From Candidatus Zhuqueibacterota bacterium 4484_87 (GTDB taxonomy: Bacteria; Zhuqueibacterota; Zhuqueibacteria; Thermofontimicrobiales; Thermofontimicrobiaceae), in the NCBI GenBank assembly GCA_002085355.1, contig NATN01000141.1, positions 1 through 7,206 of the forward strand: 7,206 bases of DNA, given 5' to 3'. The position numbers were made by a program, and so were the translations under genes. This document shows positions 1 through 7,206 of this stretch, piece by piece. Below the pieces are notes generated by a model that was not told where the DNA came from, ran no database searches, and saw only the letters and a program-made list of their open reading frames with translations. Numbering within the stretch: position 1 is the stretch's first letter; each line of letters opens with the position of its first letter.

Positions 1-3000
1 GTCCGGCAGCTTGCGAGCCATGCACCAACTGCCTGACCTGCTTGCCGCTTACATCAAATATAGTCAGCGTAACCTGAGCCGATGCAGACAGACTATATTC
101 AATCGTCGTCGTCGGATTAAACGGGTTTGGATAATTCTGTTGAAGTTGGTGTGTTTTTGGTAATTGCGAGTTGAGCAAAACTTCCCTATCAGAAATATCG
201 ACGGCAATCTGTCCTTCATTTACAATAACATCTGATAGCTCCACAACACCGGGAGCTGAAGATTCGCCATCGGCTAATTCAAATTGAAGCGAAAACAATT
301 CCGTCTCACTATTTATCGGTTGCGTTCCAGCCAGAGCGATTTGCAAATTTCCATGGTCCAAACGATGAACAAGGCTGAAATCTTTCATAGCTTTCCCCAG
401 CGTAATCCCTTTGAAAATAACCGCCTGCGGATTGAAGTGGAAACTCATTTTCGAAGAGTACAAATCGTCGGCTATTTTTGCGATCACAGGAATGTCAAAT
501 TGTTTCTTGTCCGTCGATTTTGCTTTTCCAAAAGAAATCGCACCTGCGCCCGTGGCGTTCTTGCCAAGAGTCATCGGCGACCAATTCCCTGTAACGTCTC
601 CATAAATAATTCCCTTAAAATCCTGGTTGGACATATTGGAATTAAGTGGCGAATAAGTTATTTTATCAGGCGCCGAATTCCAATTTGACGAATTTATATT
701 GAAATCAGCCGGAACAAAACACCAATTATTTCCGACAGGAAAACTGTTCACCAAGCCAACAGTATAGCGTAAAATATACGATGCATCATAAGAAGTTACG
801 CTGCCATTCCCCGACACATCCGCTGCTATCAATTGAAATGGCTCCAGTGTGGTCAAACCAACAGAATAACGCAACACTTGTGAAGCGTCAAAAGCGCTGA
901 TGCTATTCCCAAAATCTCCGTCTTTAGAAGGTATCAAATCATAATTACCGCCAGAAATCGTGGAAAATAAAAATATTCCATCATTGGCAGTCAGAGCTGT
1001 TTCACTTCCAAGGCTCAAACTCACGCCGGAAATTGGATGAAAATTTTGAAAATATTCAACAGTGCCTGAAACGTCATAACCCGCGGCAACGGTAAACACG
1101 CCATCGACGCTTACAGCAGCCGGGGTTCCCTCGTTAAACATAGCATTGACAAAACTAATCGGCGTTGTCTGGTTAGCGGAAGCGGCTGCATTTACCTGAA
1201 ATTGAATTATAAGCAGAGTCCCACTACCCGAAAGAGGAGTTGTTCCGGCGCCAGACACTAATATTTGTCCGCCATTCGTATTTGTGACAACATTTCCCCA
1301 GCCGTCAATAAGCGTACCAGTTGTTATGATACCAATAGGCGTTAGCACATCAGTGGATGTTGCGATAGTCATGGTGAAAGACAGAATGTCCAACCCCGTC
1401 ACATCACTCACTATAATTGGAACATCAACGACCAGACCGGCATAACCAGAAACATCCGATGCGCTGATCGTTACGGCGTTTCCGTTTGAAAAAGTTGTTG
1501 CCTGAGCAGTGTTGGAATAAGCAGAATTATCAGAATTTCGATAAGCATACACACGATAATAATAAGTAGTATTAGCCTCAAGTCCCAGGCTCTGAAACGT
1601 CGTTTCATTTGCAGAAGACGATCCGATCATTGTCCAGCTTCCGGTAGTGCCCTTTCTTCGCTCTATCCGAAATCCCGTCTCATCATTGGAATTATCCTGC
1701 CAGTTCAGATTAATCTGGGATGTAGAAATAGCCGTGGCGACTAAATTACTTGGTGCTGTCACAGGTTCCGGCCCTGGAGTTGCCAAATGTACATCGCCAT
1801 AGCTAAAAGGTGCCTGCCCTGAAACATTGATATCAGAAGTGATTTCTCTAAGCCGATCAGATTCCTGCGGCCAAAAACCATTAAAATCCACAAAAGTATA
1901 ATCATACGTAAAAACAAGCATGGCGAATGTTCCATCAGCCGAAACTACCAAAGGAGAATTGGTGAGGTCAAAGCTGGCTTCGTACTGAATATTCCCTGAT
2001 GAAGATGACATACCATGTTCCACTCCCGAGGGAACAACTAAAGGCTCCCAGCCCAAATGGTCAGGCCAATAGCCATAACGCGGGCCAAATAAAGTGAATG
2101 AAGCAGAAGAGGCCGCGTCCCAGGCAACCCAGAAATTTCCTTCGTCACTCGGGTCTGATGAAGGAAATTCCCTGTCCAAATTTTTATCAAAGAAAATTGC
2201 GAACTGATCTAAATCATCGACATGGGTATCGCGCTGATCATCGACTGCGAGAAATAATTTCGAACCGTTATTCATCACGTACATTGTTACAGTACCTGAT
2301 TTCCCCGGATAAAGTATATTCACAGTTTCAGCATCAGCCCATTCGCTTGAGTTAATTTGACCATCAATTGTTGGAGCAGATGCAGCCCAACCAGATTCAA
2401 TCGAATAGCCGCTCGATGAGGATTGCGCGCTTGACGCATTGGAAAAATCGCTTTCTCCACTAGCATAAATCGCCGTCACTTTATAATAATAAGTCTGACC
2501 GGCTGTCACACTATTATCCCTATAATACTGGCGAGAAATATTACTGGCTATTTTGCTATAGCTTCCATTCAGAGAGGTGCTGCGATAAATATTGTATCCT
2601 GTCGGAGCCAAAGGATTCAGCGTGACACTTCTTGAAGACTTTTGCATAAATTTTTCTTCTGCTTCAAAAGGAAACGGAATTTGTGCATCTTGACTTTCTG
2701 CCTGAAATGCATTCTGTTGTAATATGACAGAATGGCCATCATCTATCCCGCTCATAAGAGAAGCAGGTGCTTTCCATGCCAAAGGAATGGAATTTTTATA
2801 GTTGCTGAGAGCGACCAAATTAGTTGGCGGCGCCTCCTGATTCACTGGACCTTCATAAGAAACCGTTCGAACAAAAGAAATAGAATTTACCTGACTCACA
2901 GCGCCACAATAGCGAATCAGTGCTGATCTCACTGTTGTGCTGTAGGTATCATAAAAATAATACCGTCCGGCGGATTTGTCAATGCCCACTAAAGGCACCC

Positions 3001-3640
3001 AGTGATCTCCGTATCCGTCGCCATCAGAGTCGATGGTTAAAAATACCGTAACACCTACAGAAATTTGATCGTGCACAAAATCGCAAAAGGTATTTGCGTT
3101 TATGTCCCAGGAACCATTGCTATGCTGATACCAAAAATCACCGTCGTTGATCCACGAATCTCCATAGGACCCGTAATCTCTCAACCATTGAGGTGCATTC
3201 CCTGCATTGTAAGTAGGCGACACATGAACAACTGCATTCACAAGATAGCCTCTGTCCAAGGCGTATAACTCCAAGCCGGGCTCAATATCGTAAACAGAGC
3301 CGAACCCGTCACTATTTGTCTTCATATATTGCCAGGAATGTAAAGCCCAGGCAGTAACCAGTCCTTCATTTACTCCACTCACAGGATCCGCAACCAAGTT
3401 ACTCCCATGTTCATGGTCAAAATAGCCAAAAATCATCGCCCCTGTTGTCGGACCACACCCGACAAAGGCCCCATCCTGTTTGTACGAGGTTGTATTATAA
3501 GGAAAGGCGGGAAAATTTGAATAATTTTTAATATATTCAACAGCAAAAACGGCCTTATAAGAAGTTGCCAATGATAGAATTGTTGCCGCTAAAAGTACAA
3601 ATAACCTGGCGCTTCGATAGTGGATATCCTTCCTTTTCAT
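1..3640 (-). CDS. Secreted multidomain C39-like cysteine peptidase with FN3, CBM9-like, cohesin-like and dockerin modules and a type IX-type sorting domain (3' end outside window)
   Basis: The frame is open for 1213 codons from ATG 3640 to the left edge. An in-frame stop at 3671-3673 and an AGGAG six bases before the ATG fix the start. Residues 1-33 form a signal peptide (basic start, hydrophobic 13-27, likely cleavage after AVFA). Residues about 34-260 look like a C39-like/papain-fold peptidase: Q55, C62 in GCGPTTGAM, H213 in DHWVPLVGID and D231 in FYDTY match the expected oxyanion Gln and Cys-His-Asp triad. Then come FN3 (270-406, with a long insert), a CBM9-like sugar-binding domain (422-620), FN3 (628-717), a cohesin-like domain (723-853), a prealbumin-like strand region plus two dockerin repeats (854-963), a second cohesin-like domain (1034-1153) and a sorting domain starting with QNYPNPFNPTT (from 1168). 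Inferred role: exported or surface-anchored peptidase with glycan-binding modules. The substrate is unknown and activity is predicted only from motifs. Domain edges were judged by eye. Confidence 0.92.
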   Translation of the reverse strand, partial: MKRKDIHYRSARLFVLLAATILSLATSYKAVFAVEYIKNYSNFPAFPYNTTSYKQDGAFVGCGPTTGAMIFGYFDHEHGSNLVADPVSGVNEGLVTAWALHSWQYMKTNSDGFGSVYDIEPGLELYALDRGYLVNAVVHVSPTYNAGNAPQWLRDYGSYGDSWINDGDFWYQHSNGSWDINANTFCDFVHDQISVGVTVFLTIDSDGDGYGDHWVPLVGIDKSAGRYYFYDTYSTTVRSALIRYCGAVSQVNSISFVRTVSYEGPVNQEAPPTNLVALSNYKNSIPLAWKAPASLMSGIDDGHSVILQQNAFQAESQDAQIPFPFEAEEKFMQKSSRSVTLNPLAPTGYNIYRSTSLNGSYSKIASNISRQYYRDNSVTAGQTYYYKVTAIYASGESDFSNASSAQSSSSGYSIESGWAASAPTIDGQINSSEWADAETVNILYPGKSGTVTMYVMNNGSKLFLAVDDQRDTHVDDLDQFAIFFDKNLDREFPSSDPSDEGNFWVAWDAASSASFTLFGPRYGYWPDHLGWEPLVVPSGVEHGMSSSSGNIQYEASFDLTNSPLVVSADGTFAMLVFTYDYTFVDFNGFWPQESDRLREITSDINVSGQAPFSYGDVHLATPGPEPVTAPSNLVATAISTSQINLNWQDNSNDETGFRIERRKGTTGSWTMIGSSSANETTFQSLGLEANTTYYYRVYAYRNSDNSAYSNTAQATTFSNGNAVTISASDVSGYAGLVVDVPIIVSDVTGLDILSFTMTIATSTDVLTPIGIITTGTLIDGWGNVVTNTNGGQILVSGAGTTPLSGSGTLLIIQFQVNAAASANQTTPISFVNAMFNEGTPAAVSVDGVFTVAAGYDVSGTVEYFQNFHPISGVSLSLGSETALTANDGIFLFSTISGGNYDLIPSKDGDFGNSISAFDASQVLRYSVGLTTLEPFQLIAADVSGNGSVTSYDASYILRYTVGLVNSFPVGNNWCFVPADFNINSSNWNSAPDKITYSPLNSNMSNQDFKGIIYGDVTGNWSPMTLGKNATGAGAISFGKAKSTDKKQFDIPVIAKIADDLYSSKMSFHFNPQAVIFKGITLGKAMKDFSLVHRLDHGNLQIALAGTQPINSETELFSLQFELADGESSAPGVVELSDVIVNEGQIAVDISDREVLLNSQLPKTHQLQQNYPNPFNPTTTIEYSLSASAQVTLTIFDVSGKQVRQLVHGSQAAG

Positions 3641-3646
3641 TTGACT

Positions 3647-3653
3647 CTCCTGG
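3647..3653 (-). promoter_or_regulatory. Ribosome binding site of the secreted peptidase gene
   Basis: On the minus strand the sequence reads CCAGGAG, followed by six bases and then ATG at 3640. This is a near-ideal Shine-Dalgarno match and spacing. It supports 3640 as the start, since no other start codon lies between it and the in-frame stop at 3671-3673. Confidence 0.8.
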
Positions 3654-3677
3654 TAATTTAGTTCGGCAAATTATTTT

Positions 3678-3707
3678 TTAATATTAGATTAGCTGTGTCT
3701 TTTGCAA
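3678..3707 (-). promoter_or_regulatory. Possible sigma70-type promoter of the secreted peptidase gene
   Basis: Minus strand: TTGCAA (3702-3707) resembles a -35 box. TATTAA (3678-3683, 18-base spacer) or TAATAT (3681-3686, 15-base spacer) resembles a -10 box. Transcription would start roughly 30 bases before the ATG. The whole stretch is AT-rich, so chance matches are easy, and in a Bacteroidota-like organism the promoter consensus may differ. Treat it as a candidate only. Confidence 0.3.
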
Positions 3708-3732
3708 ATAGAGAAAACAATATTCACATTGA

Positions 3733-4114
3733 GTACATTATTCGCATGAGGGAAATGACACCCTGGGAAAGCGTGTAGGCAATGCAAAATTAAATGATTT
3801 TACCAAAACATGGAAACTCATGGAAGAAAAATTAGCGACGGCAAAAGGAAGTGAACATCAACTAAAAATAGGCGTGAATAGCTTCCTGGTAGTATGCGAT
3901 TTTGAGCGTTTGTGACTATCAGCTTCCTTCTTATGCTCCAAGTAAAAAAATCAAAGTTCGTTGACGGAGCAATTATGCCGACTAATATTGCGTATGGTTT
4001 AAGAAAAAAGCTGCATCACAAAAAGCAGAAACTAAAGAAGTGCAGGCAGTGATTTATCTTGTTCATCTTGAAGTCCGTGAGATTTTTGTTCAGCCAGTTA
4101 AACTTACTGGCTGA
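3733..4114 (+). pseudogene. Possible decayed small gene, several frames, family unknown
   Basis: Three consecutive plus-strand segments read like protein but in shifted frames. The first (3733-3915) contains GNDTLGKRVGNAKLNDF and later HQLKIGVNSFLVVCDFERL before TGA. The second (3893-3964) contains CDYQLPSYAPSKKIKVR before TGA. The third, up to the TGA at 4112-4114, contains KEVQAVIYLVHLEVREIF. No segment begins with a well-placed start codon, and a TGA lies directly before the first (3730-3732). Mixed hydrophobic and charged composition is the only support, so this may be no gene at all. Confidence 0.2.
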
Positions 4115-4119
4115 ACAGA
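4085..4119. repeat. Strong inverted repeat 3' of nuoN (hairpin; terminator or operator-like)
   Basis: The arm GTTCAGCCAGT (4088-4098) is perfectly complementary to ACTGGCTGAAC (4106-4116) across a 7-base loop. One further A-T pair (4087/4117), a G-U pair and another A-T pair extend it. It sits about 130 bases after the nuoN stop, so it could end the nuo transcript. However, neither strand has a T tract after the hairpin: on the minus strand it is followed by AAAAATC, and the plus-strand T run precedes it. It is therefore not a standard intrinsic terminator. mRNA 3'-end protection or a protein-binding palindrome are alternatives. Confidence 0.6.
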
Positions 4120-4249
4120 TAACACTTATCAGCAAAATTTAATTTTCCAGCGTATGCGGAAAACTATTTTGAACAGGAGTAATATCTATTTTTCACACAC
4201 TGCTTTCTAAACAACAAATCATTGCACATGATATGACTGCATGCAAAAT

Positions 4250-5782
4250 TTATGCTCTAAACAAGATCTCCGCCCATTTGAGAGACCAGTTGAATAAAGC
4301 TGAAGGAAGAATACCCATGACGACGGTAAAGATTGCCGAAAAGCCTAAAGCAATCCAAACCGGGGCGATCTCTTTTTTGCCAATATCTTCAATCTTCTTT
4401 TCCGGCTCACTCATGTACATTACGACAAGTACGTTAATATAATAATAGAGCGCCACAAGGCTAAAAATCAGCGCGATTACAGCTGTTACGAACATTTTTC
4501 CTTCAAGGAGCTGCATGAAAATCTGCACTTTTCCCACAAAGCCAACAGCAGGGGGGATACCAGCGAGAGAAAACATGGCTATGGTCATCATGGCGGCAGC
4601 GCCTGGATATTTGCGTGCGACTCCGCGTAAATCGTCCAAAGTCTCGCAATATTTGCCTTTATGGGTCAAATAAACCAATACGCCAAAAGCGAGCATATTC
4701 ATGGCGATGTAACCAATGCCATAAAACAGTACGGCTGCAACGCTTTGAACTTTATGCAACATGGGCGCCAGCGCCAATCCCATGTATCCGGCATGAGCAA
4801 TTGAAGAATAAGCTAACATGCGCTTCACATTTTTTTGCACCAAGGCAACAGAATTTCCATAAATAACAGTCAGCAAAGAAAAAAACATAAAAATATTGCC
4901 AAAAGCCGTATCGAATTTGCCGAGATTTTCCAGTCCGGCAAAAATTTTCAGAATCACAGCGAATGCCGCCAGCTTTACAGCAACGCTCATAAATGCGGTA
5001 ATTGGCGTCGCCGAGCCTTCATACACATCCGGCGTCCATGCATGAAACGGAACCATGGACACCTTGAACGCCAAACCGATGAATACAAACAACAGTCCGA
5101 GTCCGGTCAGAAATGTCGAAGCGCTGCCTGTGACTTCGGATAATCTGGCGACGACACCAAGGACGTTTAAAGTGCCTGTTGTGCCATAAAGCAGAGAAAT
5201 CCCCATCATCAAAAATCCTGATGAAAAGCCGCCCAGCAGCAGATATTTAACCGCACTCTCGCCTGCCCTGGGGCTGAATCGTTTTAATCCGACCAATGCA
5301 TAAATTGGAATAGACATCATTTCCAGAGAAATGAAAATCATCAGAAAATTTTCTGCTGCGATTAAAGTCAGAGCCCCAAAAAGAGAAAAACAAAGCAGCA
5401 GATAATAATCCATCGCCGGGATTGACTGGTATAAAGTGTATCTTGCGGAAAGAAGAACTGTCAATATCGCGGCTACGAGAAGGGCAATTTTTCCGATGAA
5501 AGCGCCGCCTCCAGCTTTCAATGCCTGATTAAACAGGACAACTTGCTGGCCTGCAGTTTTTTGTCCGTAAACGGCAAACACAACTGCCACTGCAATCAAA
5601 CCGATTCCGGCAATCCAGCTTGCCTGTCGATTTCTGATTTCGAGCCCGGGATAATCGTTCTCCCTGCCGAAAAATACGAAAATAGGCCGTTGAAAAGCAT
5701 CGACAAGCGCTAACACGACTATCAATGCGAGCAGACTGAGTTCACCCATGAAAAATTTCGGATCAAAAAATATTTCATTCAT
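4250..5782 (-). CDS. nuoN: NADH-quinone oxidoreductase subunit N (complex I, antiporter-like proton-pumping subunit)
   Basis: This is a 510-residue, highly hydrophobic protein of about the length usual for NuoN. It is one of the three Mrp-antiporter-like subunits that move protons through the membrane arm of complex I. Hallmarks of the proton-conducting module (Proton_antipo_M family) are visible: E154 in SLEMMSIPIYAL, K240 in FKVSMVPFHAWTPDVYEG, K270 in SVAVKLAAF, VKRMLAYSSIAHAGY (319-333) and K418 in GFVGKVQIF. These match the glutamate and lysines that form the half-channels and central axis in characterised homologues. An in-frame stop at 5801-5803 leaves ATG 5782 as the only ATG start. 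The ribosome site is weak (CTGGA, seven bases away). The gene follows nuoM after 75 bases containing nothing recognisable and is probably the last gene of the nuo operon. No key residue is missing and the frame is intact. Confidence 0.97.
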   Translation of the reverse strand: MNEIFFDPKFFMGELSLLALIVVLALVDAFQRPIFVFFGRENDYPGLEIRNRQASWIAGIGLIAVAVVFAVYGQKTAGQQVVLFNQALKAGGGAFIGKIALLVAAILTVLLSARYTLYQSIPAMDYYLLLCFSLFGALTLIAAENFLMIFISLEMMSIPIYALVGLKRFSPRAGESAVKYLLLGGFSSGFLMMGISLLYGTTGTLNVLGVVARLSEVTGSASTFLTGLGLLFVFIGLAFKVSMVPFHAWTPDVYEGSATPITAFMSVAVKLAAFAVILKIFAGLENLGKFDTAFGNIFMFFSLLTVIYGNSVALVQKNVKRMLAYSSIAHAGYMGLALAPMLHKVQSVAAVLFYGIGYIAMNMLAFGVLVYLTHKGKYCETLDDLRGVARKYPGAAAMMTIAMFSLAGIPPAVGFVGKVQIFMQLLEGKMFVTAVIALIFSLVALYYYINVLVVMYMSEPEKKIEDIGKKEIAPVWIALGFSAIFTVVMGILPSALFNWSLKWAEILFRA

Positions 5783-5857
5783 ATTCGAGTCCAGAGATTG
5801 TTAAGTGTTTGTTTTCGTTTCCTGCTTCGTTAATAAATTTCTAATATATTTTCAAGA

Positions 5858-7206
5858 TCAATGAACAGTTTCCGCTTCAGTTGCTTCCTGAACAGGCTCA
5901 TGTTCTTCTATTTGCACTTGAGCTTTTTGCACCAGATAGTTTTTTATTTCCTCTGGCTGATATTGTTCAATATAGGTCGCGACAGATTTGTCCATTTTGC
6001 TCAAAAAAGCCTTCGGATACAAACCGATCCAGAACACAAAAATGACAAACGGCAACAAAACCATCATTTCACGGAAGCTTAAATCCTTCAAATTTTTATT
6101 CTTTTCGTTTTCCAAAGGTCCAAAAAACACTCGCTGTACCATCCATAACATGTAATATGCGCCCAAAATGACACCGGATGTCGCAAAGACCATCAGAACA
6201 ATTTGAAATACGCCCTGTGTCATTACAAAATGAGCCCATGCTGCTTTAAAGCTTCCCAATAAAATCAAAAATTCTCCCACGAAACCGTTGGTTCCCGGCA
6301 AGGCGACAGAAGACAAAGTAATGATCATAAACACAAACGAAAAAAGAGGCAACTGATGAGCCAGTCCGCCAAATTCAGCAATTTCTCTTGTATGTCTTCT
6401 TTCATAAAGAATGCCCACTAAAACGAATAGCGCGCCAGTGGAGACACCATGATTCACCATTTGCAAGATTGCGCCTTGTACAGCCTCGGGTGTCAGCGCA
6501 AATAAGCCCAGCATGACGTAACCCAAATGACTGATGGAAGAATATGCAACAAGTTTTTTCAGATCTGACTGTGCTAATGCTAATAACGCGCCGTAAACAA
6601 TGCCGATTACCGCAAGAGTTTGCATGATAGGTGCGGCAATGAGAGCGGCTTCGCCAAAAAGTGGAATCCCCAACCGCACAAAACCGTAAGCGCCCATTTT
6701 CAGTAAAACGCCGGCAAGAATCACGGATCCGGCAGTCGGCGCTTCAACGTGTGCATCTGGCAGCCAGGTGTGAAACGGAAACATCGGTACTTTAATGGCA
6801 AAAGCCAGCGCGAAAGCAGCGAATAGCCACAATTGTGTATGAACAGGAATTTCCAATTTCAGCAAATCGCTAAATTCGAAAGTCAACTGGCCAAATGCAG
6901 TCCTCGCCAAAATCGCCAGATAAATTATGCCAGCCAACATCATGAGCGACCCGACAACGGTAAATAAAACAAATTTTATCGTTGCATAAATTCTTCTGGG
7001 CCCACCCCAAATTCCGATGAGAAAGAACATCGGGATAAGCATCAATTCCCAGAAAATGTAAAAAATAAACAGATTAAGTGCTACAAATGCGCCTAACATG
7101 GAAAATTCCAGAAAAAGGAGCCAAATGTAATATTCTTTTTTTCTTTTCTGAATGTAGCGAAAAGAACTCAGCACCGTAAACGGCATGATGATAGTTGTCA
7201 GCAAAA
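5858..7206 (-). CDS. nuoM: NADH-quinone oxidoreductase subunit M (complex I), N-terminus outside window
   Basis: The frame is open from the right edge to TGA at 5858-5860, giving 448 visible codons. The TTG at 7204 is not the real start: by alignment of the glutamate motif with the family, roughly 90 N-terminal residues lie beyond base 7206. NuoM is an antiporter-like proton-pumping subunit in the distal membrane arm of complex I. Counting from the first visible codon, the key sites are E53 in FWELMLIPMFFLIGIWGG, K138 in AIKVPMFPFHTWLPDAHVEA, K169 in VLLKMGAYGF, LKKLVAYSSISHLGYVMLG (215-233) and E311 in GFVGEFLILLGSF. NuoM rather than NuoL or NuoN is indicated by the FWELMLIPM and PDAHVEAPTAGSV forms and by the downstream nuoN. 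After the last membrane segment (about 382-398) comes a soluble tail of about 50 residues, ending in a Glu-rich stretch (EEHEPVQEATEAETVH). All functional residues in view are intact. Confidence 0.96.
   Translation of the reverse strand, partial: LLTTIIMPFTVLSSFRYIQKRKKEYYIWLLFLEFSMLGAFVALNLFIFYIFWELMLIPMFFLIGIWGGPRRIYATIKFVLFTVVGSLMMLAGIIYLAILARTAFGQLTFEFSDLLKLEIPVHTQLWLFAAFALAFAIKVPMFPFHTWLPDAHVEAPTAGSVILAGVLLKMGAYGFVRLGIPLFGEAALIAAPIMQTLAVIGIVYGALLALAQSDLKKLVAYSSISHLGYVMLGLFALTPEAVQGAILQMVNHGVSTGALFVLVGILYERRHTREIAEFGGLAHQLPLFSFVFMIITLSSVALPGTNGFVGEFLILLGSFKAAWAHFVMTQGVFQIVLMVFATSGVILGAYYMLWMVQRVFFGPLENEKNKNLKDLSFREMMVLLPFVIFVFWIGLYPKAFLSKMDKSVATYIEQYQPEEIKNYLVQKAQVQIEEHEPVQEATEAETVH

Larger units (their letters stand above)
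3641..4249. other. Intergenic region between nuoN and the peptidase gene; no convincing intact gene
   Basis: About 610 bases lie between the nuoN stop and the peptidase start. The right edge at 3641-3710 holds the leader of the peptidase gene, and 4085-4119 holds a strong inverted repeat. Between them the plus strand shows three short, protein-like open stretches in changing frames: about 3733-3915, 3893-3964 and 3990-4114. Each ends in a stop and none has a convincing start or ribosome binding site. They could be the wreck of one small gene broken by frameshifts, or chance. I recognise no family in them, and I see no tRNA, CRISPR or insertion-sequence ends here. Confidence 0.6.

Noticed and set aside
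284..688. Plus-strand open frame of 134 codons
   Set aside because: It lies wholly opposite the well-supported secreted peptidase gene, is rich in Arg and basic residues in the way antisense shadows are, and shows no family motif.
2098..3268. Several short plus-strand open frames (2098-2355, 2732-2926, 3065-3268)
   Set aside because: All are antisense to continuous coding sequence of the peptidase gene, with its recognisable FN3, CBM9-like and catalytic domains.
4233..5143. Plus-strand open frames opposite nuoN (4233-4442, 4615-4866, 4835-5143)
   Set aside because: They are shadows of nuoN, whose reading frame and conserved residues are unmistakable.
5861..6082. Plus-strand open frame of 73 codons opposite the end of nuoM
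   Set aside because: It is antisense to the NuoM C-terminus and its Phe/Leu richness is explained by the complementary strand.
7202..7204. TTG as the start codon of nuoM
   Set aside because: The frame stays open to the window edge, and the conserved glutamate motif sits only 53 residues in, where the family has roughly 140. The gene must begin outside.
1..7206. CRISPR array, tRNA/rRNA, insertion sequence or phage genes
   Set aside because: No regularly spaced direct repeats, cloverleaf sequences, transposase motifs or terminal repeats were seen on either strand.

Overview
The window carries three protein-coding genes, all on the minus strand, and one intergenic stretch of about 610 bp. The right half (4250-7206) is the distal end of a respiratory complex I operon. 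It holds nuoM, whose N-terminus lies beyond base 7206, followed after 75 bp by a complete nuoN. These are two of the antiporter-like, proton-pumping membrane subunits of NADH:quinone oxidoreductase, in the usual M-N order.

The left half (1-3640) is filled by one very long open frame that runs off the left edge. I translated it codon by codon from ATG 3640 to base 2 (1213 codons) and found no stop. It encodes a secreted multidomain protein: signal peptide, C39/papain-like cysteine peptidase domain, fibronectin type III (FN3) domain, CBM9-like sugar-binding domain, second FN3, cohesin-like domain, prealbumin-like plus dockerin module, second cohesin-like domain, and a C-terminal sorting domain with the YPNPFNPTT signature. 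The last roughly 40-50 residues are probably outside the window.

The YPNPFNP sorting signature, a cohesin and dockerin outside any obvious cellulosome locus, and moderate GC content suggest the Bacteroidota/Calditrichota/KSB1-like group of Gram-negative bacteria with type IX-type secretion. That assignment is an inference from protein style, not from a marker gene.

The gap at 3641-4249 holds a good ribosome binding site and a plausible promoter for the secreted protein, a strong perfect inverted repeat 3' of nuoN, and weak traces of what may be a decayed plus-strand gene. The respiratory genes and the secreted protein have no evident functional link; they are neighbours on the same strand, probably in separate transcripts.
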